From contig JAHEDZ010000012.1 in assembly GCA_024640955.1 (NCBI GenBank), positions 52,248 to 116,247 of the forward strand: a stretch of 64,000 nucleotides of DNA, read 5' to 3'. The notes under the pieces were generated by a model. It made no database searches, was not told the DNA's origin, and worked only from the letters and a program-made list of their open reading frames with translations. Positions 1 to 7,620 of the stretch are shown one piece after another (the first letter of the stretch is position 1; every line of letters begins with the position of its first letter). This DNA is from Oceanospirillaceae bacterium. GTDB lineage: Bacteria; Pseudomonadota; Gammaproteobacteria; Pseudomonadales; Balneatricaceae. Position numbers and translations under genes: made by a program.

Positions 1-24
1 GCACAACGCGCAAGCGTTGCCCCA

Positions 25-60
25 ACGGGGCGAGAGGCAGGATGCCTCGAGTGAACCCCG
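25..60. repeat. Nested hairpin, REP-like palindrome
   Basis: An inner stem (CGAGAGGCA at 31-39 pairing with TGCCTCG at 43-49) sits inside an outer CGGGG (26-30) / CCCCG (56-60) pair. Just upstream are two smaller hairpins, AACGC-GCAA-GCGTT (5-18) and CCCC-AA-CGGGG. Stacked GC-rich hairpins in non-coding DNA are typical of REP-like dispersed repeats or of the 3' end of a structured RNA lying left of the window. I could not match it to a known RNA. Confidence 0.45.
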
Positions 61-83
61 CCACCCACGCGATGACACCTTCC

Positions 84-120
84 AAAAGACCACACTCCCA
101 ATACAGAGTGGTCGTTTTGT
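84..120 (+). terminator. Possible rho-independent terminator of an unseen upstream transcript
   Basis: GACCAC (88-93) pairs with GTGGTC (108-113), flanked by AAAA on the left and GTTTTGTTTG on the right. The stem can extend to GACC-ACTC/GAGTGGTC with a two-base bulge. The T-rich tract is on the + strand, so it would end a rightward transcript that begins outside the window. Confidence 0.4.
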
Positions 121-133
121 TTGTAAGACGACC

Positions 134-359
134 GAACTCGAAAGCCCACCACCTAAGAACAACCGCACCAAACACCAAAAATTCTCACTCAACATTTGTA
201 CCGCAACCTCGTAACACCAATCTAGCTCAACACAAAAATCACAACAAGCAAGTCAGGTGATGCACTTCAGCAGCACCAACCTCGAATTCACAGCACTCAA
301 ACATAACTGGTCGAAGCTGGTAAACGAATTGGGGTTTACTCAGGACTAACGGCCTTGGT
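134..359. other. Non-coding stretch with no recognised gene
   Basis: This stretch lies between the left-edge hairpins and the first gene. It is C- and A-rich on the + strand (many CAAC, CACC and ACAA runs). The open frames that cross its left part show no family resemblance and have no good ribosome binding site. No tRNA-like or other structured RNA was recognised. Confidence 0.4.
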
Positions 360-680
360 CTAAACGTCGTTAGGCAAGTTAGTAATCAACTGAGCATCCA
401 AAATTGCGTGCTCTTCAATCATGTGCGCAAAGTGGTACTGCTGCGCTCTTGATACTTCGCGCACCCCTAAATAGGACCCGTGATCGTGCTTTAACTCTTT
501 AAAGCTACCTTGATTATCCCGGAGAAAGACGCGACGAGCCCCCAACCCATTCAGATGCTTGTTGAGCCGTGACAGCACGGTACTGACCAACTCCAGAACG
601 GGTTGGGAGTAGAGATAGTTACTGTCCGCTAGAACAACGTGAGTATCGTTCGCGACAAACAGTGTGAAGCTGTAATACAT
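360..680 (-). CDS. Hypothetical protein, 106 aa
   Basis: I do not recognise this protein. It is a soluble-looking 106-residue polypeptide without signal peptide or membrane segment. The N-terminal half is hydrophobic/mixed (MYYSFTLFVANDTHVVLAD) and the C-terminal half is rich in His and Glu (AQQYHFAHMIEEHAILDAQL). A modest AGGCG ribosome-binding sequence precedes the ATG. It stands alone, followed on the same strand by a lipoprotein gene whose start lies about 385 bp downstream of this gene's stop in the opposite map direction, so no operon is evident. Codon use looks ordinary. Probably a lineage-restricted small protein; function unknown. Confidence 0.5.
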   Translation of the reverse strand: MYYSFTLFVANDTHVVLADSNYLYSQPVLELVSTVLSRLNKHLNGLGARRVFLRDNQGSFKELKHDHGSYLGVREVSRAQQYHFAHMIEEHAILDAQLITNLPNDV

Positions 681-795
681 CTGACTAACGCCTGATTAGG
701 AGCCATACCCATGTATGGTCTGACCAGTTTACAGCAAAAATCGCGTCAGAGGGCGATTCATCTTTCCAAAGTACACAGCAAGACCTGAACCAGCG

Positions 796-1065
796 CTACT
801 GACACACAAACTTAGATGTGTAGTTACCATCGTCACCTTGGAGTTTTGACTGGGGCGTCAATCTCTTATCGCGAACCGTGCAGTGGTTAAGTGCATCAAG
901 ATAGACACTATTATCCTTCGGTGACTGCGTGGCATGGTTGTAGGTTAGACGATCGCCAGAGACACGTTTTTCAATCCAATCACCCTGAGGTGGCTGCACC
1001 GCACTTCCAAAACAGCCGGATAAAAAAACGGTAAGTGAAACTGGGACGAGGTAATTGATCTGCAT
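796..1065 (-). CDS. Small putative lipoprotein, 89 aa
   Basis: The N-terminus (MQINYLVPVSLTVFLSGC) is a typical lipoprotein signal peptide ending in the lipobox LSGC, so the mature protein should begin at Cys18 and be lipid-anchored in the envelope. The rest is about 70 residues with two further cysteines (HCTVRDKR and the C-terminal KFVCQ) that could form a disulfide. The frame also allows a TTG start four codons earlier (1077), but the ATG at 1065 gives a normal-length signal peptide. No family is recognised. It is monocistronic on the minus strand, with no evidence for its role. Confidence 0.55.
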   Translation of the reverse strand: MQINYLVPVSLTVFLSGCFGSAVQPPQGDWIEKRVSGDRLTYNHATQSPKDNSVYLDALNHCTVRDKRLTPQSKLQGDDGNYTSKFVCQ

Positions 1066-1126
1066 GATAGATTCCAAGGTTTTATCTCTGTTTTTAGAAG
1101 CCTACCCTGCGAGCCCTAAAAATCAA

Positions 1127-1660
1127 CTAGCCATCAACTGGGCTGATGGGAGTACTCAGCGTCAACTGATAGAGCGCCAAATCCAGCCAATTACCGAATT
1201 TGAATCCAACTTGGGGCAATGTACCGACTAACTCAAAACCGAGGGTCTCATGTAAACGACAGCTAGCTTCGTTATTCGAATCAATCGCTCCGATCATTGC
1301 GTGATAATCATCACGTTGAGCCTGCTCAATCAGAAGCTGCAGTATCGAATGTCCCAGACCCTTGCCGCGAAAAGCCTCAGCCACATAAACTGAATGCTCA
1401 ACGGTATACTTGTACGCCGGGAAGTTTCGAAAAGAGCCATAGCTGCCAAAGGCTTGCAGCCTACCATCACTGGACTCAAGACCAATGATCGGCCACTCAC
1501 CCTGCGCCTTTGCTGCAAACCAGGTCTCAATTTGTTCCAAGCTGCGAGGCGAATAGTCATAAAGTGCTGTCGATGTAAGAATCGCGTGGTTAAAAATCTC
1601 CAGCACTTGTGCGCCTTGACACTCAAAGCTGCATCTAACAACACTTAGTTCTGGTTCCAA
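1127..1660 (-). CDS. GNAT-family N-acetyltransferase, phosphinothricin acetyltransferase-like
   Basis: A 177-residue single-domain Gcn5-related acyltransferase of the Pat/MnaT type (L-amino acid N-acyltransferase group). The acetyl-CoA pyrophosphate loop (motif A) is visible as VAEAFRGKGLGHSILQLLIE, about residues 95-112, followed by the motif B region (NNEASCRLHETLGFELVGT) and the family-typical 'VGFKFGNWLDLALYQL' end. In this family the acceptor is the alpha-amino group of a small amino acid or analogue such as phosphinothricin or methionine sulfone; the substrate here cannot be told. I kept the TTG start at 1660 because a GGAG box lies seven bases before it. Cytoplasmic and monocistronic. 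Confidence 0.8.
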   Translation of the reverse strand: MEPELSVVRCSFECQGAQVLEIFNHAILTSTALYDYSPRSLEQIETWFAAKAQGEWPIIGLESSDGRLQAFGSYGSFRNFPAYKYTVEHSVYVAEAFRGKGLGHSILQLLIEQAQRDDYHAMIGAIDSNNEASCRLHETLGFELVGTLPQVGFKFGNWLDLALYQLTLSTPISPVDG

Positions 1661-1767
1661 TTCTCAACTCCAGTTAGCTCTCACCAGTTTACGCTAGTCT
1701 GATAAGACCGAATTACATACACTGCGGTTGGACAACTTCGTTAATCAGACCAGCAGAGAGCCCGAGT

Positions 1768-2076
1768 ATGACAAAAGGTTACTGGATTGCCCACGTAGAT
1801 ATATCGGATCCCGACGGCTATAAGCGTTACCAGGCAGCCAATGCCGAACCCTTTGCGAAATATGGCGCGAAATTTCTTTCCCGAGCCAACGACAACGAAG
1901 TGGTCGAAGGAAGTTTTCGCTCTCGACATGTAATCATTGAATTTCCCAGCTACCAGGCTGCGCTAGAGTGCTATCACTGCGAAGGGTATCAACATGCCAA
2001 ATCGCTGCGCTCAGAAGCAGGTATAGCGGATCTTATAATTGTTGAAGGCTACGATGGCACCCAGCCAGGTGAGTAG
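1768..2076 (+). CDS. DUF1330 family protein
   Basis: A 102-residue protein of the DUF1330 family, a dimeric alpha/beta-barrel (ferredoxin-like) fold whose biochemical role is not established. Family features seen are the opening 'KGYWIAHVDISDPDGYKRY', the 'YGAKFLSR' strand, 'VIIEFPSYQAALECYHCEGYQ' and a final 'IIVEGYDG'. It starts the rightward group with an SDR dehydrogenase and an amidohydrolase: the SDR start codon is 24 bases downstream, so co-transcription is likely. That suggests a supporting role in the sugar-acid pathway encoded here, but this is inference only. Confidence 0.8.
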   Translation: MTKGYWIAHVDISDPDGYKRYQAANAEPFAKYGAKFLSRANDNEVVEGSFRSRHVIIEFPSYQAALECYHCEGYQHAKSLRSEAGIADLIIVEGYDGTQPGE

Positions 2077-2099
2077 CTGCGCGACCTCAAGGAACAACT

Positions 2100-2825
2100 G
2101 TGACTAAAACACTCATCATCAGTGGCGCCTCATCCGGCATCGGCCTCGCAACTGCTAAGCATTTTGAGGCTGCCGGTTACCGGGTGTTCAACCTAGACAT
2201 TCAGAAGGGCGAAGTTGGCGAGACGCTGGTCTGCGATATGCGCAACCACCAAGCGGTGATTGATGCAGTGGCACAGGTTGCGGCCCAAGGCTCGATCGAC
2301 CTCATGGTTTCAAACGCGGGCCGACATCTCTCTGCTAATGTTGAAAATACTTCTGAAGAGGACTTTGTAAGCCTATTCGAACTGAATGTTAAAGGGGCAT
2401 TTTCGCTAACTCAGGCAGTAATTCCACATATGAAGGCCGCTGAAAAAGGGGTAATCATCTACATCGGATCTGACCAGTCTACGGTTGCTAAACCAAACTC
2501 CTGCGCCTACAACCTGAGCAAACACGCGCTCGCCTCACTAGCGAAAACTACCGCACTCGATTACGCCCAGTTCGGCATACGCTCCAACCTAGTCTGCCCA
2601 GGTACAATTGACACTCCGCTGTACCAAAAAGCGATAGCTGCGTATTGCGAGCGCTCAGGCGCAAACCTAGCTGATATACATGCGGAGGAGGCGGCGCTGC
2701 AACCTATCGGGCGTATTGGTAGACCCGAGGAGGTCGCGGCGATGGTGGCCTACCTAGCCAGTGATGAAGCGGGTTTTGTGACCGGCGGTAGCTTTGCGAT
2801 CGACGGCGGGTACACCGTCGGTTAA
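2100..2825 (+). CDS. Short-chain dehydrogenase/reductase, probable sugar (lactone-forming) dehydrogenase
   Basis: A classical 241-residue SDR. The Rossmann dinucleotide loop is ISGASSGIGLA (residues 7-17), followed by an Asp-containing NAD-type strand (VFNLDI), the NAG motif (SNAG), a catalytic Ser in 'IYIGSDQS', the YxxxK pair in 'AYNLSKHA', the PG motif (VCPGTIDTPLY) and the C-terminal 'GGSFAIDGGYTVG'. The acidic residue after beta-2 favours NAD+. It starts with GTG preceded by AAGGAA. The next gene, a putative lactonase, starts two bases after its stop, so the pair may oxidise an aldose to a lactone and open it. The substrate is unknown; L-fucose, L-galactose or D-arabinose-like sugars are candidates by analogy. 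Confidence 0.8.
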   Translation: MTKTLIISGASSGIGLATAKHFEAAGYRVFNLDIQKGEVGETLVCDMRNHQAVIDAVAQVAAQGSIDLMVSNAGRHLSANVENTSEEDFVSLFELNVKGAFSLTQAVIPHMKAAEKGVIIYIGSDQSTVAKPNSCAYNLSKHALASLAKTTALDYAQFGIRSNLVCPGTIDTPLYQKAIAAYCERSGANLADIHAEEAALQPIGRIGRPEEVAAMVAYLASDEAGFVTGGSFAIDGGYTVG

Positions 2826-2827
2826 GC

Positions 2828-3691
2828 ATGCAAATTATCGACCCACACCTGCATCTTTTTGATCTGTCCTTGGGCCAATACAACTGGCTTAGGGCAGAGA
2901 ACCCGCCCGCCTGGCCGGATAAATCAAAAATCTGCAAAAACTTTAATGAGAGTAATCTGGTGCTGGGCCTAGACCTTGAGCTCGCCGGGTATGTGCATCT
3001 CGAAGCCGGTTTTGATAACCAAGCCTCGTGGCGAGAGGTCGATTGGCTCGAACAGCAGGCTGGCCTGCCACTGCGCACTGTGGCGCACCTAGATCTCTCA
3101 CTTCACCCTGGGGCATTCGCCGATGGTTTGGAACAGCTTAAGCAGCGAAACTCAGTTATTGGAGTGCGTCACATCTTTGATGACGACTTAGACGCGCTAT
3201 TCAACCACCCAAACAGGCTCCAAAACCTAACTTTGCTAGCGGCTGAAAATTTGCATTTTGAGTTGCAGTTTAAAACGCAGAATGCAAATTACTGCAAAGA
3301 GATTGCTCAAATGATCGCCGCTCTTCCAGAGCTCAATTTTGTACTCAACCATGCAGGATTCTGCTCTACGGACCCTAAAAACGCTGGATATGCAGCAAGC
3401 ATGACAGGCTTAATGGAGTTGGCTCAACTACCAAATCTGAACATAAAATCTTCAGGATTTGAGATGATTAACCGTGTCTTTAATCCTGTCGCGGTGGCAC
3501 GCTTAACCGGGGCCCTATGCGAAATGTTCGGGAATAACCGCGTGATGCTGGCATCAAACTTCCCGCTGATCACACTGAGCATGAGTTACAGCGACTACTG
3601 GGCTCGAATGGTTGAGGCGCTGCAGGCAGAAAATCTTCCTGTCGAGCGCCTCGTTTACAAGAATGCGAAGCAGATATACCACTTCGACTAG
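2828..3691 (+). CDS. Amidohydrolase-2 family metal-dependent hydrolase, probable sugar lactonase
   Basis: A 287-residue TIM-barrel protein of the amidohydrolase 2 family (COG3618 type, which includes L-fuconolactonase and LigI-like lactonases). The N-terminal metal motif is IDPHLHLFD (HxH). Further barrel landmarks are 'GYVHLEAG', 'IGVRHIFDDD', 'FELQFK', 'LNHAGF' and 'MLASNFPL'. The last normally carries the metal-binding or catalytic Asp of amidohydrolases; here the position reads Asn, as I recall for part of this subfamily. It follows the SDR gene by two bases. Together with the neighbouring dehydratase it fits hydrolysis of a sugar lactone to an aldonate. A short hairpin (TGACGGT...ACCGTCA, 3699-3718) lies in the gap to the convergent dehydratase gene. 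Confidence 0.75.
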   Translation: MQIIDPHLHLFDLSLGQYNWLRAENPPAWPDKSKICKNFNESNLVLGLDLELAGYVHLEAGFDNQASWREVDWLEQQAGLPLRTVAHLDLSLHPGAFADGLEQLKQRNSVIGVRHIFDDDLDALFNHPNRLQNLTLLAAENLHFELQFKTQNANYCKEIAQMIAALPELNFVLNHAGFCSTDPKNAGYAASMTGLMELAQLPNLNIKSSGFEMINRVFNPVAVARLTGALCEMFGNNRVMLASNFPLITLSMSYSDYWARMVEALQAENLPVERLVYKNAKQIYHFD

Positions 3692-3704
3692 CTGTTATTG
3701 ACGG

Positions 3705-4880
3705 TTATTTCACCGTCACATTGGGTGAGCGCTTACAGATCTCATCATTGAGTTCGATACCGATACCCGGCAGATCCGGCACTTGGAAACGGCCATTCAC
3801 CGGTTGGTAGTCCTGAATACAGAGCTCACGGTTCCACGCTTTAATTGCATAGGTGTGATGCTCGTGAATCAGGAAGTTAGGAATCGCTGCCTCGAGCTGC
3901 AGTGACGCTGCTGTTGCAACGGGCCCACCACAGACGTGTGCCTGAATGCGGATATCGTAGACATCAGCGTAGTCACACACTTTCTTCGCCTCAGTAAAAC
4001 CACCACAGAGGCCGACATCAGGCTGCAGCACATCAATCGACTGATCTTCAAAGTACTGGCGTACATCCCAACGATGGTAGAGTCGCTCACCACCCGCAAT
4101 CGGTACATTCACACCCTCAGAGACCTTCTTGTGTACTTTAGAGTTAAGGTAGTTCACGGGCTCTTCGTACATCATGCAGCCAACCTCTTCGATCACACGC
4201 CCCATTTGGATGGCCGATGCCGCGCCCATGAGTGAATGGGATTCGAAAATAATGTCGACCTCATCACCCACCTCCGCGCGGATAGCACGCAGACGGTCAC
4301 CAAAGAGTTTCATCTGAGCTGGGGTGAACAGTTTAGTGCGATCGAAGCTTGAGTCACCGTTGGCGTCGTACACAATCGGGTCAACCTTAACTGCGTCATA
4401 GCCTTCTGCCATCGCCTTTGCTGCCGCACGCGCATAATCCGCCGGCGTCAGCATCTTGGTGCAATCTTTGTCCCAATCGAACTGCAACTGACTAGCGTAA
4501 GTGCGCAGATTATCGTTGGTTTTACCGCCCAGTAGCTGATAAACAGGTAAGCCTAGCGCCTTGCCTTTGATATCCCAGAGCGCTGTATCAATCGCACTCA
4601 TAGCCGCATAGAGCACAGGTCCTCCGCCGAGCCCCCAGAAACTTTCACGCAACATACGGGACCAGAGCAGTTCGGTTTTGAATGGATCAACGCCTATCAG
4701 TACCGCTTCGGTGATCTCTTTGATCATTGCCGCTGCAGCACTGTGTCCCCAGTCGTAAGCTAAGCCCGCTTCACCGATGCCGTGAATACCTTCATCGGTA
4801 TGCACCCGCACAAACACCGGGTTCCAGGGTGGGCGCTCCGGGCAGTGGATATCAAAAATCTCTACGTGGGTAACTTTCAT
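3705..4880 (-). CDS. Enolase-superfamily acid-sugar dehydratase (mandelate racemase/galactonate dehydratase group)
   Basis: A 391-residue enolase-superfamily member. The N-terminal capping domain is followed by a barrel with the Lys-bearing 'YDAVKVDP', the metal-ligand/base strand 'IIFESHSL' (Glu, then His two residues later, as in the D-x-H of galactonate and mannonate dehydratases), a second ligand in 'MYEEPVN', a third in 'PIAGGERLY', and a catalytic His in 'IQAHVCGGPV'. This residue set fits syn-dehydration of an aldonate to a 2-keto-3-deoxy acid. Length is normal. A class II aldolase gene lies 30 bases upstream and an MFS gene beyond it, on the same strand. The substrate cannot be assigned from sequence alone. 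Confidence 0.85.
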   Translation of the reverse strand: MKVTHVEIFDIHCPERPPWNPVFVRVHTDEGIHGIGEAGLAYDWGHSAAAAMIKEITEAVLIGVDPFKTELLWSRMLRESFWGLGGGPVLYAAMSAIDTALWDIKGKALGLPVYQLLGGKTNDNLRTYASQLQFDWDKDCTKMLTPADYARAAAKAMAEGYDAVKVDPIVYDANGDSSFDRTKLFTPAQMKLFGDRLRAIRAEVGDEVDIIFESHSLMGAASAIQMGRVIEEVGCMMYEEPVNYLNSKVHKKVSEGVNVPIAGGERLYHRWDVRQYFEDQSIDVLQPDVGLCGGFTEAKKVCDYADVYDIRIQAHVCGGPVATAASLQLEAAIPNFLIHEHHTYAIKAWNRELCIQDYQPVNGRFQVPDLPGIGIELNDEICKRSPNVTVK

Positions 4881-4910
4881 AATCTAAGTAGCTCTCGTTT
4901 AGACGAAGAA

Positions 4911-5681
4911 TTAACTATCAAAATCTGGGTAGGCCTGCTTCACGCGGCGCAGCATCGCTGGCCAAGACTTCTGCCCTCCAGTAACACCTGTGTGCACCAC
5001 ATTAGCCTGAGCTTTAATGCCATCGATAACCGCTTGAGGGACCGTAATAACGCCATCGCTGCGGTGCTGCATCTTCACCTGCACTTCGCAGGCACGAATC
5101 AGGTCATACATGTGCATGAAGGCATCACCAATGGTTTTACCCATGGTCAGCGCACCGTGGTTACGCAGCATAAAGAAATTGGCACTTCCCAAATCCTGCT
5201 GCAGACGCAGCTCCTCATCAGGGTTTACCGCTAACCCCTCATATTCGTGATAGGCGATACTTGCCAACGCAAAGGCGGAGTACTGACTTAGGGGTAGCAG
5301 ACCCTCTTTTAGACTCGCTACAGCAATGAGGTCGGGGTGATGCAGATGGAATGCGCACTGATCCTCGTGACGCGCTGTATGAACTGCGCTATGAATGGTG
5401 TAGCCCGCCGGGTTAATCTCAAACGGAAAGTCCGGATCGATCTTATTACCCTCGATATCAATCTTGACCAGATTGGACGCCGTCACCTCATCAAAGCGCA
5501 GACCAAAGGGGTTGATCAGCAGATGTTCGGTATCTGGAATACGCGCAGAGACGTGGGTGTAGATAAGATCATCCCAGCCCATCAAAACGATTAGGCGGTA
5601 AGCGGCAGCCAAATCTATTCGCGCGCGCCACTCAGTTTCCGAGACCTGCCCACGCAGATCAACTTGAGGAATCTCGTACAT
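4911..5681 (-). CDS. Class II aldolase/adducin N-terminal domain protein
   Basis: A 256-residue cytoplasmic protein covering one class II aldolase/adducin fold. Zinc ligands are expected in 'CAFHLHHPDL' (HxH) and in 'MLRNHGALTMG'. The active-site Glu of fuculose-1-phosphate aldolase, about 19 residues before the first zinc His, falls in 'INPAGYTIHSAV', where I see no acidic residue. The protein is therefore of the adducin-like subgroup and might be a decarboxylase, a hydrolase or an aldolase with other chemistry. I chose the ATG at 5681 over a TTG four codons earlier because GAGAAG lies just upstream of the ATG. It lies between the MFS and dehydratase genes, probably in one operon. Confidence 0.8.
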   Translation of the reverse strand: MYEIPQVDLRGQVSETEWRARIDLAAAYRLIVLMGWDDLIYTHVSARIPDTEHLLINPFGLRFDEVTASNLVKIDIEGNKIDPDFPFEINPAGYTIHSAVHTARHEDQCAFHLHHPDLIAVASLKEGLLPLSQYSAFALASIAYHEYEGLAVNPDEELRLQQDLGSANFFMLRNHGALTMGKTIGDAFMHMYDLIRACEVQVKMQHRSDGVITVPQAVIDGIKAQANVVHTGVTGGQKSWPAMLRRVKQAYPDFDS

Positions 5682-5715
5682 AGTTCTTCTCAAATATTAC
5701 GTGGCGACCAGTTTA

Positions 5716-6921
5716 TCACGCCTGACTAGTCGCTTCAGGTTCAGCAGGCGTCGTAACCTTCAGGCGCAGAGCAAGCAGAGCTACTACTGCCAACATCAGT
5801 GTTAGCACCAAAATAAACAGCGGAATCGACTCAAAGCTTGTAGCCGAGGCTATTACGCCAGCGAGTGGCGGTAGTACAAGCATACCCAGACCAGCAAAGG
5901 CTACCTGCATGCCAACCACCCGGCTAACGAACTTCTTCTCCACTCTACGATCCGTTGTACTGATCAGTGCCGGGAAGATTGGAGCGTAAGCGAAGCCTAG
6001 AATAGCGAGCGCATAAACACCACCCGGTCCAGGGATGCCTAGTGCGAAAAGGACAGCACCGACCAGGCTCAACACTACACCGGCAAAGGTCAATTGCTTG
6101 GCACTAAAACGCCCCGCAAAAACGCCTGCAACAACCCGTCCAACGGTAAACGATCCCCAGTAAATACTAACCCAGAAGCCTGCCTGTACGGTATCAACGC
6201 CGCGCCCCTCGGTGAGCAACGTAAACGCCCAAAGCCCTGCCGCCATCTCTGCACCGACATAAAAGAAGAAAGAGAGTGTACCAAACCAAGTTCCAGGCTG
6301 TTTGATAGTCTCAACCAGAGTTGGCCCCACAGTGCGCTCGTGCTCTGGCTTCTTATGCTGAGGCGGCTCCCATAGCCCACGGAAATAGATAAAGGCGACG
6401 AGCATTAGCAGTACGAGAATCAGTACGACAATATACCCCGGGCGCCAAAGCCCTAGGTGAACCAGCGAAGCGGTCATAATCAGCGGACCGACTGTGACAC
6501 CGATGCCAAAGCTGGCGTGCAACCACTGCATGATGCGTTCAGAGTAGTGCTCATCAACGTAAGCGTTAAGGCCCGCATCGATACCACCGCCACCCAGTCC
6601 GGCGACAAAGGCGCAGAGCGGCAGCGTCCAACCATAGGGCGTTGCGACAAACAGAATGAGACTAATTGCGGTGAGGATAGAGCTACCAATCAATAACCCA
6701 GCGATTCCAAAACGCTCCATCGCTGAGCCAGCCATAAACGACGAGCTGGTATAACCAAGTGTGCCTCCAATCAAAAGCGTACCCAATGACTCAATTGACC
6801 AACCAAACTCGCGGCTCATGGTTGGCCATGCGATGCTTAACAAGGCATCCGGCAGACCGAGGAAGATAAAGGCAACATAGCAGAGTGCCAGGAGTAGAAC
6901 GGGGCGTGCTGCAGCACTCAT
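5716..6921 (-). CDS. MFS transporter, probable uptake permease of the sugar-acid cluster
   Basis: A 401-residue major facilitator protein with about 12 predicted hydrophobic helices. The first (RPVLLLALCYVAFIFLGLPD) begins near residue 6. A cytoplasmic charged loop (PPQHKKPEHERTVG) sits mid-protein between the two six-helix halves. Segments such as 'GLGGGGIDAGLNAYVDEHYS' recall the FucP-like sugar permease branch. It is the first gene of the leftward group permease-aldolase-dehydratase, so transport of the substrate degraded by this cluster is likely. The direction and the substrate are inference. Confidence 0.75.
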   Translation of the reverse strand: MSAAARPVLLLALCYVAFIFLGLPDALLSIAWPTMSREFGWSIESLGTLLIGGTLGYTSSSFMAGSAMERFGIAGLLIGSSILTAISLILFVATPYGWTLPLCAFVAGLGGGGIDAGLNAYVDEHYSERIMQWLHASFGIGVTVGPLIMTASLVHLGLWRPGYIVVLILVLLMLVAFIYFRGLWEPPQHKKPEHERTVGPTLVETIKQPGTWFGTLSFFFYVGAEMAAGLWAFTLLTEGRGVDTVQAGFWVSIYWGSFTVGRVVAGVFAGRFSAKQLTFAGVVLSLVGAVLFALGIPGPGGVYALAILGFAYAPIFPALISTTDRRVEKKFVSRVVGMQVAFAGLGMLVLPPLAGVIASATSFESIPLFILVLTLMLAVVALLALRLKVTTPAEPEATSQA

Positions 6922-7076
6922 AAAAGGTACTCAAATCAGGCGTGAAAGCGCCAAAGCTACGCCCCACTCCCTGAGCTGTCAATCGCTGCAAAGCACTGGC
7001 GCTGGGCCGGCGAATGTTTCAGACTAGGCGCAATCATGAACTCTGAAATCTTATCTCTGAAATCTGGAGCGCCCAA

Positions 7077-7526
7077 ATGGCCAAAATTCTTCTGATGCAC
7101 GGCATCAACCACGCTATGTTTGGTAAACGTGACCCGAAACACTACGGTACCTTTACGCTACAAGATATCGAGACTGCGGCAGCCGAGTGGGCCTCTGAAC
7201 TGGGCTGCGAACTGGAGTGCTACCAAACCGATATCGAGGGCGAATTTGCTCGCAAGATTCATGAAGCCTTTCTTGGAGATATCGATGCAATCGTTGCTAA
7301 CGCAGGCGCTTGGACTCATTACAGCTATGGCCTTGCGGATGCCTTTGCCATCTTTAAGGATAAGGGGCCAATCGTTGAGTGCCACATGTCCAATGTGCAC
7401 GCGCGTGAAGAGTGGCGCCACAAGTCGGTATTATCGCATGTCGTGAATGGCCAGATCTCGGGCTTCGGACTTACCACCTACAAACTGGGCCTAACCGCAG
7501 CCGCAGATCTGATCAAATCCAAATGA
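7077..7526 (+). CDS. Divergent type II 3-dehydroquinate dehydratase-like protein
   Basis: A 149-residue protein with the type II dehydroquinase (AroQ) fold. Catalytic features are kept: the flexible-loop Arg and Tyr in 'FGKRDPKHYG', the His in 'AWTHYSYG' and the substrate loop 'ECHMSNVHAREEWRH'. Two signature segments differ from biosynthetic enzymes: the usual NGPN-L-LG opening reads 'HGINHAMFG', and the usual NPGAYTH reads 'NAGAWTH'. Canonical AroQ is usually encoded next to accBC, which is not the case here. It could be a catabolic dehydroquinase or a paralogue acting on another substrate of the adjacent cluster. It is transcribed divergently from the MFS gene across a 155-bp gap. Confidence 0.75.
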   Translation: MAKILLMHGINHAMFGKRDPKHYGTFTLQDIETAAAEWASELGCELECYQTDIEGEFARKIHEAFLGDIDAIVANAGAWTHYSYGLADAFAIFKDKGPIVECHMSNVHAREEWRHKSVLSHVVNGQISGFGLTTYKLGLTAAADLIKSK

Positions 7527-7578
7527 TGTAACGGCAGTATGAATCGATCCCCTGAATTTGCTGGAATTTTCAAAGAAG

Positions 7579-7607
7579 TGGGTGTAAAACGTAAAGTGTT
7601 ACACCCA
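7579..7607. promoter_or_regulatory. Inverted repeat, candidate operator or short hairpin
   Basis: TGGGTGTAA (7579-7587) and TTACACCCA (7599-7607) are perfect 9-bp inverted repeats separated by 11 bases, ending 13 bases before the ATG of the cyclic-nucleotide-binding protein. There is no following T-tract, so it is not an obvious terminator of the upstream gene. The arm spacing fits an operator for a dimeric regulator. Confidence 0.5.
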
Positions 7608-7620
7608 ATATGAGCCGACA

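Noticed and set aside
340..380. CTAAC...GTTAGGC motif resembling an integron attC site
   Set aside because: The segment is only about 32 bases, one end does not fit the RYYYAAC core, it lies in the end of a coding gene, and no integrase or cassette array is present.
6457..6696. Open frames antisense to the MFS gene
   Set aside because: They have no ribosome binding sites or recognisable domains and lie entirely inside an intact transporter gene.
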